64,000 bases of DNA from Dehalogenimonas etheniformans (GCF_014672715.2 NZ_CP058566.2:1116001-1180000); one strand, 5' to 3'; positions 47,912 through 56,325 are shown, counted from the stretch's first letter. Translations and numbers: made by a program. Notes: generated from the letters alone by a model not told the origin.

Positions 47912-48821
47912 AGCGGATCCTTGGATCTATCACAGCATAAAGTACGTCAACGACTAAATTCACCAAGGCTACGGCAAAAGCGTAAAAAAGAATCGCTCCC
48001 ATAATCAAGCCATAATCTCGCTGAAAGACACCTGCCACAAAAAGCCGGCCTATGCCCGGTACGGAAAACAAAGTTTCGATAATAAATGAACCTGAAACGA
48101 GGGCAGCCAATTCAGGCCCGGCAACGGTGACCACCGGGATCATCGCATTCCTTCCGATGTGCCTGAGTAAAACTTGCCGCTCAGGTAAACCCTTTGCCCT
48201 TGCGGTACGTACATAGTCTTGTCTAATGACGTCGAGCATTGAAGCGCGGGTAATACGTGCCGTATAAGCGGCTGGCAATGCTGCTAATGCCACCGCTGGC
48301 ATGATGATAGGTTGTATCCCTCCCCATCCGCTGGTTGGCAACCAATGTAACTGGATAGAAAATATATACATTAGGAAAATGCCGAGAACAAATCCTGGAA
48401 CGCTGGCAAAAATCGTGGCGTACCCGACTGAAAAATAGTCTATAAATGAATTTTGTTTAAGCGCAGCTGCAATACCCAGACCCACCCCTAAAATAATCGC
48501 CAAGGCAAAAGCCGTAAGTCCCAATATCGCACTGACGGGAAGACCTCCCATAATGATATCTGTCACGTTACGATCTTGGTAAATATAAGAGATCCCCAGG
48601 TCGCCGTGTAAGGCGTTCCAGATATAAGTCCCGAACTGGACGATGAGAGGTTTGTCCAGTCCGTACTTCTCATTCAGATTTTCAATAACTTGGGGAGCTA
48701 GCGCTTTTGCCCTGTCCCATGGACCTCCCGGAACCAGGTGCATTAGAACAAAAGTGATCGTAGCTACCGCAAAAAGGACAAGCAGCATCCATAAAAGGCG
48801 GCGAGCGATGTACTTAGCCAT
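47904..48821 (-). CDS. oppB: oligopeptide/dipeptide ABC transporter permease (OppB/DppB type)
   Basis: The 305-residue permease starts MAKYIARRLLWMLLVLFAVATITF, has PGGPWDRAKALAP near the N-terminus, and the EAA loop (RTARAKGLPERQVLLRHIGRNAMIPVVT). It forms the channel with OppC. It follows the binding-protein gene, separated by a strong hairpin. Confidence 0.94.
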   Translation of the reverse strand: MAKYIARRLLWMLLVLFAVATITFVLMHLVPGGPWDRAKALAPQVIENLNEKYGLDKPLIVQFGTYIWNALHGDLGISYIYQDRNVTDIIMGGLPVSAILGLTAFALAIILGVGLGIAAALKQNSFIDYFSVGYATIFASVPGFVLGIFLMYIFSIQLHWLPTSGWGGIQPIIMPAVALAALPAAYTARITRASMLDVIRQDYVRTARAKGLPERQVLLRHIGRNAMIPVVTVAGPELAALVSGSFIIETLFSVPGIGRLFVAGVFQRDYGLIMGAILFYAFAVALVNLVVDVLYAVIDPRIRYD

Positions 48822-48839
48822 TACACAAATCCGGATACG

Positions 48840-48874
48840 AAGCAGGGGATTGGGACCGTCCCAATCCCCTGCTT
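48840..48874 (-). terminator. 16-bp hairpin between the binding-protein gene and oppB
   Basis: The perfect stem (48840-48855 with 48859-48874) has a three-base loop. No T-run follows on the minus strand, so it is more likely an mRNA-stabilising or attenuating hairpin that raises the level of the binding protein over the permease, as is common in such operons. Confidence 0.6.
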
Positions 48875-48902
48875 GAATAACTGATCATCAACCGGGGGCT
48901 CA

Positions 48903-50591
48903 CTACGGAGTATAACCCGCCTGAGTAAGAAGCGTTTTGGCTTTGGCGGCATCGAATTTGTAAGCCGCGCCAATAGTGGCATCGTAACCCGGCATGCCCG
49001 GCGGAATCCAGCAAGTAGTCGGATGGCCTACGCCGCCACGAATAGTGTTGATGTAGGTATCGCGGTCGATTGCGGTGGCCAATGCCTGGCGCAGAAGCTT
49101 ATTCGTAAGCGGGGCTTTGGTCATGTTGTACTGGAAAGCGTAGGTGGTCAGGTCGGCGCCACGTACGATCTGAGGGCCATAGGTTGGATCCGCAATAGTA
49201 GCTTTCTCAGTGCCGGCAGGAACACCTGTCATATCTATTTCGCCATTTTTGTAGGCAGCAAGCGATGCTTGAGAGTCGGTGATCTGTTTGAAGGTGATCT
49301 CGGTCAGGGTCGGCTTGGTGCCCCAATAGTTCGCATTTGCCTTAAGGGTGATGTGATCCAATGGCACCCATTCTGTCAGGGTGAATGGTCCGTTGCCGAT
49401 GAGGTTGCCAGCCTGGAATGCAGCAGTTGATCCCTTGGAGTCGATGACGTCCTTGCGGACTGGATAAACCGGCCACAAGGCCATCACTTGCGGGAACGTC
49501 GGCTGGGCAGCTACAAGTTTGATTTGCAGTGAGGTGGCGCTAAGCGCGGTGACCCCGACGCCAGTTACTGGCCCGGTGCCAGCATTATAGGCTTCGCCTC
49601 CAACAATGTTGAAATACATCGAAGCGTATTCTGCGGCGGTATCCTTCGCTAACATGCGCTTGATGCTGTACTCAAAATCAGCTGCGGTGCATGGCTTGCC
49701 GTCGCTCCACGTGACGTTGCTCTTCAAAGTAAAAGTGTAGGTCTTGCCGTCTGCTGAGATGCCGCCGTTAGTTGTCGAGGGCAACACGGATGCAACTACC
49801 GGAACGAGGTTAAGGTTTTGGTCGAATCCCAGCAGGCCATCAAAAAGGTTGAATAAGATACTCAGGCTGCTCGCCCAGGATGCAATGTTGGTATCAAGCG
49901 TATTGACATCGCCGCCAAGGTTAAGGCGAAGTTTGCCGCTGGGCATGCTGACTCCGCGGAGCAAACGGTCGCCCATGACCTGCCCGTCCTGGCCGGTGGG
50001 TTTGAGAGTCGGTTTCAACGCAGGGGCAACGAGGTTAAAGCGTTCCCGGTTGAAAACGTAGATGCCGGGGCAATCATCAACAACTTGTTTGTGGACTGAG
50101 TCCCATAACGCCAGGCGTTTCGTGTTATCCAGTTCTTTCATCGCACTGGCGATATTTGCGTCTACAGTCGCGTTCGAATAACCGGATTTGTTGTTACCCT
50201 GGTTAGTCCCGTAGATCGTCTGAAGGAAGTTTTCCGGATCCGGATAGTCAGCGCCCCAACCGTAGAACGACCAAGTGTGGTTCTTGGCGTTGACCAGGTT
50301 CTGGAAGGCAGCCGATTCCATCGGTTCGAGGGTAAGATCAACATTCAGGTTCTGCTTCAGCTGTCCTTGAAGGAATGCGGCGATGTTAGGGTTGCTGCCG
50401 GTGTTTGCGAACTGGAATTTGAGTTGTGGTAACTTCTCTAGTGGCTTGGTGGTCGTGGGCGGAGCAGTAGTGGTAGTGGGGGTGGTGGTCCCGCCGCAGG
50501 CTTCTGCGCCGAAGACCAAGATGCCGCCGGTGATTACCGTGGCGCCTTTGACGAAGTCCCTTCGGGTAAAGTCCATACCATGTTCGGCCAT
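48903..50591 (-). CDS. peptide ABC transporter substrate-binding protein with apparent circular permutation
   Basis: From the ATG at 50591 (AGGAGGAACC upstream) the product has 562 residues. It starts with a twin-arginine signal (FTRRDFVKG) followed by a hydrophobic stretch and a Cys at 32, so it is a Tat-exported lipoprotein. After a Thr-rich linker (TTTPTTTTAPPTTT) residues 53-200 read LPQLKFQF, QLKQNLNVDLTLEPME, YGWGADYPDP, and DSVHKQVVDDCPGIYVFN; these are motifs that come last in family-5 (DppA/OppA) binding proteins. Residues 218-562 then give LRLNLGGDVNTLD, LKSNVTWSDGKPCTAADFEYS, GNGPFTLTEW, and KLLRQALATAIDRDTY, i.e. the usual N-terminal and central part, ending at LLTQAGYTP where the other piece would normally continue. 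The order is rearranged in frame. It is the first gene of the opp operon. Confidence 0.85.
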   Translation of the reverse strand: MAEHGMDFTRRDFVKGATVITGGILVFGAEACGGTTTPTTTTAPPTTTKPLEKLPQLKFQFANTGSNPNIAAFLQGQLKQNLNVDLTLEPMESAAFQNLVNAKNHTWSFYGWGADYPDPENFLQTIYGTNQGNNKSGYSNATVDANIASAMKELDNTKRLALWDSVHKQVVDDCPGIYVFNRERFNLVAPALKPTLKPTGQDGQVMGDRLLRGVSMPSGKLRLNLGGDVNTLDTNIASWASSLSILFNLFDGLLGFDQNLNLVPVVASVLPSTTNGGISADGKTYTFTLKSNVTWSDGKPCTAADFEYSIKRMLAKDTAAEYASMYFNIVGGEAYNAGTGPVTGVGVTALSATSLQIKLVAAQPTFPQVMALWPVYPVRKDVIDSKGSTAAFQAGNLIGNGPFTLTEWVPLDHITLKANANYWGTKPTLTEITFKQITDSQASLAAYKNGEIDMTGVPAGTEKATIADPTYGPQIVRGADLTTYAFQYNMTKAPLTNKLLRQALATAIDRDTYINTIRGGVGHPTTCWIPPGMPGYDATIGAAYKFDAAKAKTLLTQAGYTP

Positions 50592-50987
50592 TCCTAGGTT
50601 CCTCCTTCTAAATTTTGGACTGTGGACAGGGCAAAAAGCGCTGTCCATTTTGAATAACTTCTATTATATCTTCCAATGGTTAAATGTCAATACGCAATAT
50701 TCAAAGTTCTATGATTCCCAAACTTCCGAAGGTGGCAAACAGTTTCCCATAAAGTGTTCTTTATGTCACCTACAAGAAAATTGCGGAGTGAGTGCCCGGT
50801 AATTACCCTGCGCTACCCACGCTTTCCAGCCAATGGACAGTGGTTATAAAGGTTATTTGATGTATGCAAAAAAAATATTTCTTCAAAAAGGCACCAAAAA
50901 CGACACGAAACGCTTGACAACTCTTTCGTACCCATGTGCTATAATGGCAATCTCCTCGCCCCTATCAATGGCCAATTCCTTTTCATC

Positions 50988-51027
50988 CCCTCTCCCATTT
51001 TTGGGAGAGGGCTTAAGGGTCAGGGCG
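50988..51027. repeat. dispersed palindromic element (CCCTCTCCC type)
   Basis: CCCTCTCCC (50988-50996) pairs with GGGAGAGGG (51003-51011), followed by CTTAAGGGTCAGGGCG. This is a familiar intergenic repeat shape in bacteria. One copy is found in the window. Confidence 0.6.
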
Positions 51028-51234
51028 TTGCGGGAAAGGATTGAGGCGAGGGCGAGAAAATTCCTGCAAATGATGACTCGTGATTTCAGGTCATTCGTTT
51101 TTCAAAAGGCAAAACTTACCAATATTCGTTTCTTCACTATTGACCGATCGCGGAATTTTGGGATTCGTTTTCGAATAAAAACTTTTTCCCCGAAAAATCA
51201 AAAACGAATCGGGTTCGGGAATTTTGGTACAACG

Positions 51235-51276
51235 TGTCCTTGCGAGCCCGCGATAAAATCGGGGCGTAACAATCTT
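51235..51276. repeat. decayed intergenic repeat (TTGCGAGCCCG... type)
   Basis: The stretch GTCCTTGCGAGCCCGCGA and GGGGCGTAACAATCTT resembles a common intergenic repeat shape (..CATTGCGAGCGAAGC..GCAATCT..) found in many bacterial genomes. It is imperfect here. Confidence 0.4.
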
Positions 51277-51323
51277 CCTCGGATAGTACACCGGTGCAAT
51301 CGGGTGGGGGCGGCGTGGGGGTA

Positions 51324-51344
51324 GGGGCGAGCGGCTGCTCGCCC
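51324..51344. repeat. dispersed palindrome (GGGGCGAGC type)
   Basis: GGGCGAGC (51325-51332) pairs with GCTCGCCC (51337-51344) around GGCT. It is similar in design to the palindromes at 7886 and 15430 (GTAGGG or GAAGGG followed by an inverted repeat) but with a different core. Confidence 0.6.
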
Positions 51345-51357
51345 GCCCCGGTTCAAT

Positions 51358-51387
51358 GTCATCCTGCGCAAGCGAAGCATCCAAGCG
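51358..51387. repeat. decayed intergenic repeat (GTCATCCTGCGCAAGCGAAG type)
   Basis: GTCATCCTGCGCAAGCGAAG and GCATCCAAGCG follow the shape of another common intergenic repeat. It is short and degenerate, with no partner in the window. Confidence 0.35.
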
Positions 51388-51702
51388 ATGAGGGGTGTTG
51401 TATTGAATATTGGTAGTATTTGATATTGTTAGTATTTGGAAATGTTTCGTTTCATTCGTTTTCGCGCCCTTCCATTGGCAACAGAGAGGCTGATTCCGGA
51501 AACCGGAACCCGGACACGAGACCCGAGACACAGGACGACAACTGTCTCTCCGAGTCGTTTCAGTCGTTTTTGCATCGTCAGCGATGGGTGCAAGCAAAAG
51601 TCTTTAGTACCATTTACTATGGTTAAACATACCTAAGTACCATTGAAAACCCGTGCCCTATCTGATACGTTTATGTCAAGATTCAACACACAGGATTGAC
51701 GT

Positions 51703-52782
51703 ATGACTGTACCCATTGAGAAACTGCTGGAATTTATTGTCCTCCGCGATGCCACCGACTTACATATCACCGTGCCCAGCGTGCCGGTGCTCCGGGTCGA
51801 CGGCGAATTGATCCCGCTGACCGAAGTACCCCCGTTTACGCCCCAGGACATCGAGAGCATTTTCAATTTGATCACCACCGAAGAGCAGCGCAACGCGTTC
51901 AAGGTGGATCGGGAATTGGACTTCTCATACAGCATGGACGGATTATCTCGATTCCGCATAAGCGCCATATCGCAGCGTAATTCAATTTCCCTGGCGATCC
52001 GGCCGGTACCGTTCAAAATACCGAGCATCGATGAACTTGAACTGCCTCAAATATTTAAATCATTGGTGTCCAAGTCTCGTGGCCTGATCCTGATCACTGG
52101 CGCCGCTGGCGCCGGCAAATCGACGACTCTTGCTGCTATGATCAATCATCTCAACGAAACGGTCAAACGAAACATCATCACTATTGAAGATCCGATAGAA
52201 TATCTTTTCCCAAACGTGAAGTGCCTCATCCGTCAGAGGGATATGGGCGATGACGCGCGTAACTTTTCCAGCGCCCTGGTTCACAGTTTGCGCCACGACC
52301 CGGACGTCCTTGTCATTGGTGAAATGCGCGACCTCGATACGATGAAAACAGCGCTGACTGCCGCCGAAACCGGTCACCTGGTTCTTTCGACTCTTCACAC
52401 TTTGGACGCGGCTCAGACGATTGACCGTGTAGTCGATATTTTCCCACCCGAACAGCAGCGCCAGATCCGGTATCAGCTTTCTCAGGTCCTCATCGGCGTC
52501 ATGTCGCAGCGGCTGCCTCATCGTGCGAAGGGCGGACGGATCGCCGCCTTCGAGATCATGCTGAACAACCCGGTTATCTCACGTCTTATTCGTGAAGAAA
52601 AGATCTATGACCTGCAAGCAAATATCGAAGTCAGCCACAAGGAAGGCATGCAGACAATGGACCAGGCGATAGCCGACCTTATCAAACGCAAGGTTATCAC
52701 CCGCGATGAGGGCATGTTATACAGTTCTTCCCAAGCCCGTTTACAACAGTTGTTGCAATCGGAACGCAGCACGGTATATTAG
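51703..52782 (+). CDS. pilT: PilT-like type IV pilus/secretion ATPase
   Basis: The 359-residue ATPase has an N-terminal domain (LLEFIVLRDATDLHITV), Walker A GAAGAGKSTTLAAMI, the Asp box IITIEDPIEYLF, Walker B DPDVLVIGEMRD, and the His box TGHLVLSTLHTLDAAQTIDR. This order is that of PilT, the retraction motor of type IV pili; the AIRAG-like motif before the C-terminus is not clear. No other pilus gene is near. It follows a gene-free region and could be an orphan. The ATG at 51703 has GATTGACGT just upstream, a weak site. Confidence 0.88.
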   Translation: MTVPIEKLLEFIVLRDATDLHITVPSVPVLRVDGELIPLTEVPPFTPQDIESIFNLITTEEQRNAFKVDRELDFSYSMDGLSRFRISAISQRNSISLAIRPVPFKIPSIDELELPQIFKSLVSKSRGLILITGAAGAGKSTTLAAMINHLNETVKRNIITIEDPIEYLFPNVKCLIRQRDMGDDARNFSSALVHSLRHDPDVLVIGEMRDLDTMKTALTAAETGHLVLSTLHTLDAAQTIDRVVDIFPPEQQRQIRYQLSQVLIGVMSQRLPHRAKGGRIAAFEIMLNNPVISRLIREEKIYDLQANIEVSHKEGMQTMDQAIADLIKRKVITRDEGMLYSSSQARLQQLLQSERSTVY

Positions 52783-53491
52783 AGGATTGGCGGACCGTAG
52801 AACTATACGCGGGTTCCTAACGGAGTTTGGATGGTGGGCGCTATCAGTCAATAGACAGAACTTTTAGTTTAACATTCAGCCTAACTCCGAGATGAATTTG
52901 AGAGAGCTTGGATAAAGGTAACAATCTAGCTCATGTGGCGGTCAAAACTTTGAGTTGATTGGTTTAGGCTCTATATCAGAGGCTAAACACGGTAGCGCTT
53001 CGTGTTTACCAACGCTGAAATGTTAAAGTCAGTGTCAATTTTTGAATTAATGTCATATTTTTACTTTTTTCGGTGCTTATCACTTCCCACTATCCCGTTT
53101 CATTATGCTATCCCACTTAGGAAGGCGTAGGTATCAATTAGAAAGTAAAAATAGCTTTGACAGGAAACTGAACAGGAAAGTTGCAGGATAGTAGATTTAG
53201 CTTTGAACGACCCACCACAGGACACTAACGGGAAAGTAGGCGATACTGGAAATTAGCTTCGATTGGAGAGTTACTGGAAACTAACTTTGGGCGAAATAAA
53301 TCAGTTGCCCAGCAGAGTAGAATAATCATAATTAAGCCATGACCGCCTGAATATTTGCAGATATTAAGTGAATATAATCAATCTAAGTCTGTTTTTTGAA
53401 ATGCCAGGAGCTAGATATTATTTTGCTTAAGTTGGAATGGTCAGTTGCGAACAAACGGTTTTGGCTATCTTACAAATAATTTTGTGATCGG
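52783..53491. other. 0.7-kb AT-rich spacer without genes
   Basis: No frame longer than a few tens of codons with coding character is seen. It contains an 8-bp hairpin (52984-53008, TAAACACG/CGTGTTTA) and the phased short-repeat array at 53163-53282. It separates the GC-rich core from the dehalogenase region. Confidence 0.6.
53163..53282. repeat. array of GGAAA(C/G)T heptamers at about 11-base spacing
   Basis: Heptamers close to GGAAACT start at 53163, 53175, 53186, 53220, 53231, 53248, 53265 and 53276. Several consecutive starts are 11-12 bases apart, i.e. one helical turn. A second word, TAGCTTTGA, recurs at 53152, 53198 and 53254. No coding sequence covers the array. Confidence 0.5.
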
Positions 53492-54004
53492 CTATAAAAC
53501 AGAATATTTTTTGGTGTCAATGTTTAGCGAATGTGATGGCCAATCACTTTTATTTTTTAAATATCGTTGATGATTTCCTCTCAAGAGTTTTTCCAATAAT
53601 TTGTTCAATTGGATAACTTCTTTTTCTGATAAATCAGAACCCCAGAACTCATCGAAAACAGTAAGCTTTTCATAAGCTACTTCAAGGAGTCCTTTGCCTT
53701 TTTCCGTGAGTGTGACATCAATCATATTTTTAGGTTTTTCTAAAAACTCCTTTGTAATCAAACCATCAAGTTCCATTCTTTTGATTAAACCCGTAACTGA
53801 ATGCGGTTCGAGTGGAGACAATTTATTTATCTTGGCCAGTGTTGCATGTCCCCCAGAACCACCCAAGGTATGTAAAATAATAAATCTTTCAACAGTTAGG
53901 CCAAGATCGAGGAGTTCCTTGCTAAACACTCTATTGCCAATTAGTTGGCAATGATACAACAGAACATACAAATAGTGTCCGATCGTCAATTCCTTATAGT
54001 TCAT
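53492..54004 (-). CDS. MarR-family transcriptional regulator, divergent from rdhA1
   Basis: The protein has 170 residues from the ATG at 54004, with a winged helix: the DNA-binding part ATLAKINKLSPLEPHSVTGLIKRMELDGLITKEFLEKPKNMIDVTLTEKGK is typical of MarR, including the D/N-R-R-like wing replaced by KPKNMID. A TTG start nine bases earlier is possible, but the predicted -10 covers it, so the ATG is preferred. MarR regulators of Dehalococcoidia (Rdh2R type) repress neighbouring rdh genes; the divergent placement beside rdhA1 supports that. It is a paralogue of the regulator at 56499. Confidence 0.85.
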   Translation of the reverse strand: MNYKELTIGHYLYVLLYHCQLIGNRVFSKELLDLGLTVERFIILHTLGGSGGHATLAKINKLSPLEPHSVTGLIKRMELDGLITKEFLEKPKNMIDVTLTEKGKGLLEVAYEKLTVFDEFWGSDLSEKEVIQLNKLLEKLLRGNHQRYLKNKSDWPSHSLNIDTKKYSVL

Positions 54005-54012
54005 AAGTTTCA

Positions 54013-54041
54013 ATTATATCAAATCAATGATCATTCACCAA
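54013..54041 (-). promoter_or_regulatory. predicted promoter of the 53492-54004 MarR gene
   Basis: On the minus strand TTGGTG (54041-54036) and TATAAT (54018-54013) are 17 bases apart. The ATG at 54004 lies 8 bases from the -10, which suggests a leaderless or nearly leaderless transcript. Confidence 0.6.
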
Positions 54042-54105
54042 GTCCTAGTACTATCTGATGGACTTAATTCTTTCGTACGATTGCTAAGAAATAAATGATA
54101 TGATA

Positions 54106-54138
54106 TCGTATACGCATTCGTATACGAAGTCGTATACG
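54106..54138 (+). promoter_or_regulatory. operator-like triple repeat TCGTATACG upstream of rdhA1
   Basis: TCGTATACG occurs at 54106-54114, 54118-54126 and 54130-54138, exactly 12 bases apart. Each copy contains the palindrome CGTATACG. It lies between the divergent MarR and rdhA1 genes and is a good candidate for the MarR binding site. Confidence 0.7.
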
Positions 54139-54415
54139 TACATTATGAGGCGATGCGTGTAGCTATTTTTGCAAACGACAAACATGCTTCAATGTCAATC
54201 ATAACCCTACTAAAACCATCGAAACCAATTTGGTGTTTCGCAAGAAAACCATACGAGTGCGACGTATTCAGGATTCCCTTCTTCTATACAAGTTTAAATG
54301 CTGCTTGTTTGGCTCGGAATCATCAAATTTGGATTCTTAGGAGGCGATATATGAAGCCATAATCGCAGTAAACATATTGTGCCATTTAATCTCGTCGAAA
54401 GAAAGGAAAGGTCGC
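54139..54415 (+). other. long rdhA1 leader without clear gene
   Basis: The 277 bases between the operator and the rdhA1 ATG hold an open frame of 69 codons (54153-54362) without likeness to any family. Its last codons follow an AGGAGG site six bases before an ATG that encodes only Met-Lys-Pro before the stop. The stretch may be a 5' leader, or a decayed gene. Nothing else is seen. Confidence 0.4.
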
Positions 54416-55903
54416 ATGTCAAAGTTTCATAGCATGGTCAGCCGCAGGCAATTTATGAAAGGTCTTGGTTTAACTGGTACTGCACTGGGAATTACCAGCT
54501 TAACCGCACCTACCTTCCACGATTTGGATGAAGCATTAACAACGACGTCGGCATCATTGCACCGGCCTTGGTACGTTAAAGAAAGAGAATACGGGGATAT
54601 TGGGATTGAGCTTGATTGGAAACTCTTAAAACCTCGATTATCGACGATCGGTCCAAGTTGGCTTTCTTCCGCTAAGGAGGCGGCTGTACCCAGTTTCAAG
54701 CAGGCCGATTTCGATAAAGCTTTAGAAGCAAAAACTAAAGAGATTTGGCCCAATTACACAGGGCCTACAACAAGGGATTACGCTTTTGCAAATGCCTGTA
54801 GCTCGGTTGGTCTCGGAGGGTCATTAGCTGGTCCGGTAAACTATGCTGCGAATACCAAACAGGGGGGATTCAAAGTTCCACCAGCACCTACTCCAGAACA
54901 ACTTGGCTTACCCAAATGGCAGGGCACACCTGAGGAAAACAACCTTATGGTACGGGCAGCATTGAGCTATATAGGTATCGGACCTGCGATCGGAGCTTCC
55001 GAATTAGACGAAAAAACAAAAAATTTTTTCTTCGTCAACCACAAACCTGATTGGGTTTGGGATGAAACTATTTCCCAGACTTATACATCCACAGATGGGA
55101 AAACGCAATATTTACCGACCTCAAACAAATACGTCGTGGTATCGAATAATATGGGGGCAACCGAATTGGGGCGTCGATCCCCATCAGTTTTAGCTGGCTC
55201 CCGAATTTTGGGAGCTAACATTGAAACAGTTTCTTATAGCCGGGTCGCATTCGCCAAAAATTTCTTTGAGGAGTTCATTCGCGGAATAGGCTACCATTGT
55301 TTTTACAATCACAGTCTATCGATGGCAAGCCCATGGGCTATGTGGTCCGGGGTTGGAGAACATGCTCGCATGGGACAGTTGTTCGTGTCGCCCCAGTATG
55401 GAGCAAACTTACGGACAAATTTTGTAGTATTCACTGATCTACCTCAGGCGTTCACTCATCCGACTGACGGTGGGGTTACCAAATTCTGCGAAACATGCGG
55501 TATCTGCGCTGAAAATTGTCCTGTAGGTGCGATTTCGATGAGGTCAGTCCAGCGAAGTTGGGATAATATGTGCGGGCAAAACTGGTCGAATGATGTCCAA
55601 GCTGGCGGTACTCAAACCATGTGGAATATACCTGGATACAAGGGTTGGAGGGTGGATATGCGTATGTGCCAGGGTTGCTGCAGTTGTAAATTCTCTTGTC
55701 CTTTTAATACCACCCGTGATGGTAACTTCTTGCACAGTGTCGTAAAAGCAACAGCATCCACTACTCCAATATTCAATAGTTTCTTCAGACAGATGGAGAC
55801 AGCCTTCCATTACGGCAAACAGGACAAGGATCCTGAATCATGGTGGGATGACCCCGCTGCGTGGTCCATTTATGGTGCAGACTACAGAATTCTACAACCG
55901 TGA
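54416..55903 (+). CDS. rdhA: reductive dehalogenase catalytic subunit RdhA
   Basis: RdhA removes halogens from organohalides with corrinoid and two 4Fe-4S clusters at the outer side of the membrane. From the ATG at 54416 (AAAGGAAAG upstream) the product has 495 residues. It starts with a Tat signal (SRRQFMKGLGLTGTALG). The cluster 1 motif is C358-x2-C361-x2-C364-x3-C368-P (CETCGICAENCP). Cluster 2 is C421-x2-C424-x3-C428-P in CCSCKFSCP, with C418 or C386 as the fourth ligand. The LPKWQGTPEEN segment and the FIRGIGYHCFYNH region are typical of the family. rdhB follows 18 bases later. Its substrate cannot be told from sequence. Confidence 0.95.
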   Translation: MSKFHSMVSRRQFMKGLGLTGTALGITSLTAPTFHDLDEALTTTSASLHRPWYVKEREYGDIGIELDWKLLKPRLSTIGPSWLSSAKEAAVPSFKQADFDKALEAKTKEIWPNYTGPTTRDYAFANACSSVGLGGSLAGPVNYAANTKQGGFKVPPAPTPEQLGLPKWQGTPEENNLMVRAALSYIGIGPAIGASELDEKTKNFFFVNHKPDWVWDETISQTYTSTDGKTQYLPTSNKYVVVSNNMGATELGRRSPSVLAGSRILGANIETVSYSRVAFAKNFFEEFIRGIGYHCFYNHSLSMASPWAMWSGVGEHARMGQLFVSPQYGANLRTNFVVFTDLPQAFTHPTDGGVTKFCETCGICAENCPVGAISMRSVQRSWDNMCGQNWSNDVQAGGTQTMWNIPGYKGWRVDMRMCQGCCSCKFSCPFNTTRDGNFLHSVVKATASTTPIFNSFFRQMETAFHYGKQDKDPESWWDDPAAWSIYGADYRILQP

Positions 55904-55921
55904 GTAAGAAAGGAAAGAATT

Positions 55922-56227
55922 ATGCAGTATTTTGTTCTGTTCGTGTTCTTGGGAGCGCTTGTTGGTATAGGTTTTAGCCTTTTAATAAAGTTTATTGGAT
56001 CTCGAAATCTTAAGGTGAAGTGGTATGAGTGGTTGATCGGAACTTTAGGTCTCGCTTTACTTCTAATAAGTATTCAAGCGTTTCTCGGCGCCAGGGCTGA
56101 GGACTTTAAGTTCGCCGCTTTGATGAGCCTGTTAATCTTAGCAGTTCCCGCTATCGTTCTGTTATTGGTCGCCTGGCAGTTAGTAGTGAGACATAAAGAC
56201 CCCGTGAATAATCCTAGGAAGCTTTAA
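55922..56227 (+). CDS. rdhB: reductive dehalogenase membrane anchor RdhB
   Basis: The 101-residue protein has three membrane helices (YFVLFVFLGALVGIGFSLLI, WLIGTLGLALLLISIQAFLGA and MSLLILAVPAIVLLLVAWQLVV), the standard RdhB layout, with a conserved ARAEDFKFAALM segment. It anchors the catalytic subunit to the outer face of the membrane. GGAAAG precedes its ATG. It is the only rdhB in the window. Confidence 0.93.
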   Translation: MQYFVLFVFLGALVGIGFSLLIKFIGSRNLKVKWYEWLIGTLGLALLLISIQAFLGARAEDFKFAALMSLLILAVPAIVLLLVAWQLVVRHKDPVNNPRKL

Positions 56228-56288
56228 AGGTAACAGTAATTGTTAAGTAGTTGTTTTTTATTATTTTAACTAAGTATCAATAGCGAAT

Positions 56289-56325
56289 AAATAGGGATTG
56301 AGATAAATTATCTCAATCCCTATTT
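56289..56325 (+). terminator. terminator after rdhAB
   Basis: A 17-bp perfect stem (56289-56305 with 56309-56325) with a 3-base loop; the stem ends in TATTT and TAATTT follows. It lies about 60 bases after the rdhB stop and before the converging MarR gene. Confidence 0.8.

Larger units (their letters stand above)
50592..51702. other. 1.1-kb gene-free spacer with decayed dispersed repeats
   Basis: No convincing coding sequence is seen between the binding-protein start and pilT; the longest frames (up to 168 codons) are low-complexity and cross repeats. The spacer holds at least four repeat-like segments, listed separately, and many copies of the word ATTCGTTTT. It marks the change from the compact core to the gene-poor accessory end of the window. 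Confidence 0.7.

Noticed and set aside
51091-51597. 168-codon open frame on the minus strand in the repeat-rich gap
   Set aside because: It crosses two repeat segments, has no ribosome-binding site, shows no family motif and has a biased composition; treated as non-coding.
54153-54362. 69-codon frame upstream of rdhA1
   Set aside because: It has no family likeness, a ribosome-binding site only two bases from the ATG, and many rare-looking codons; kept only as a leader note.
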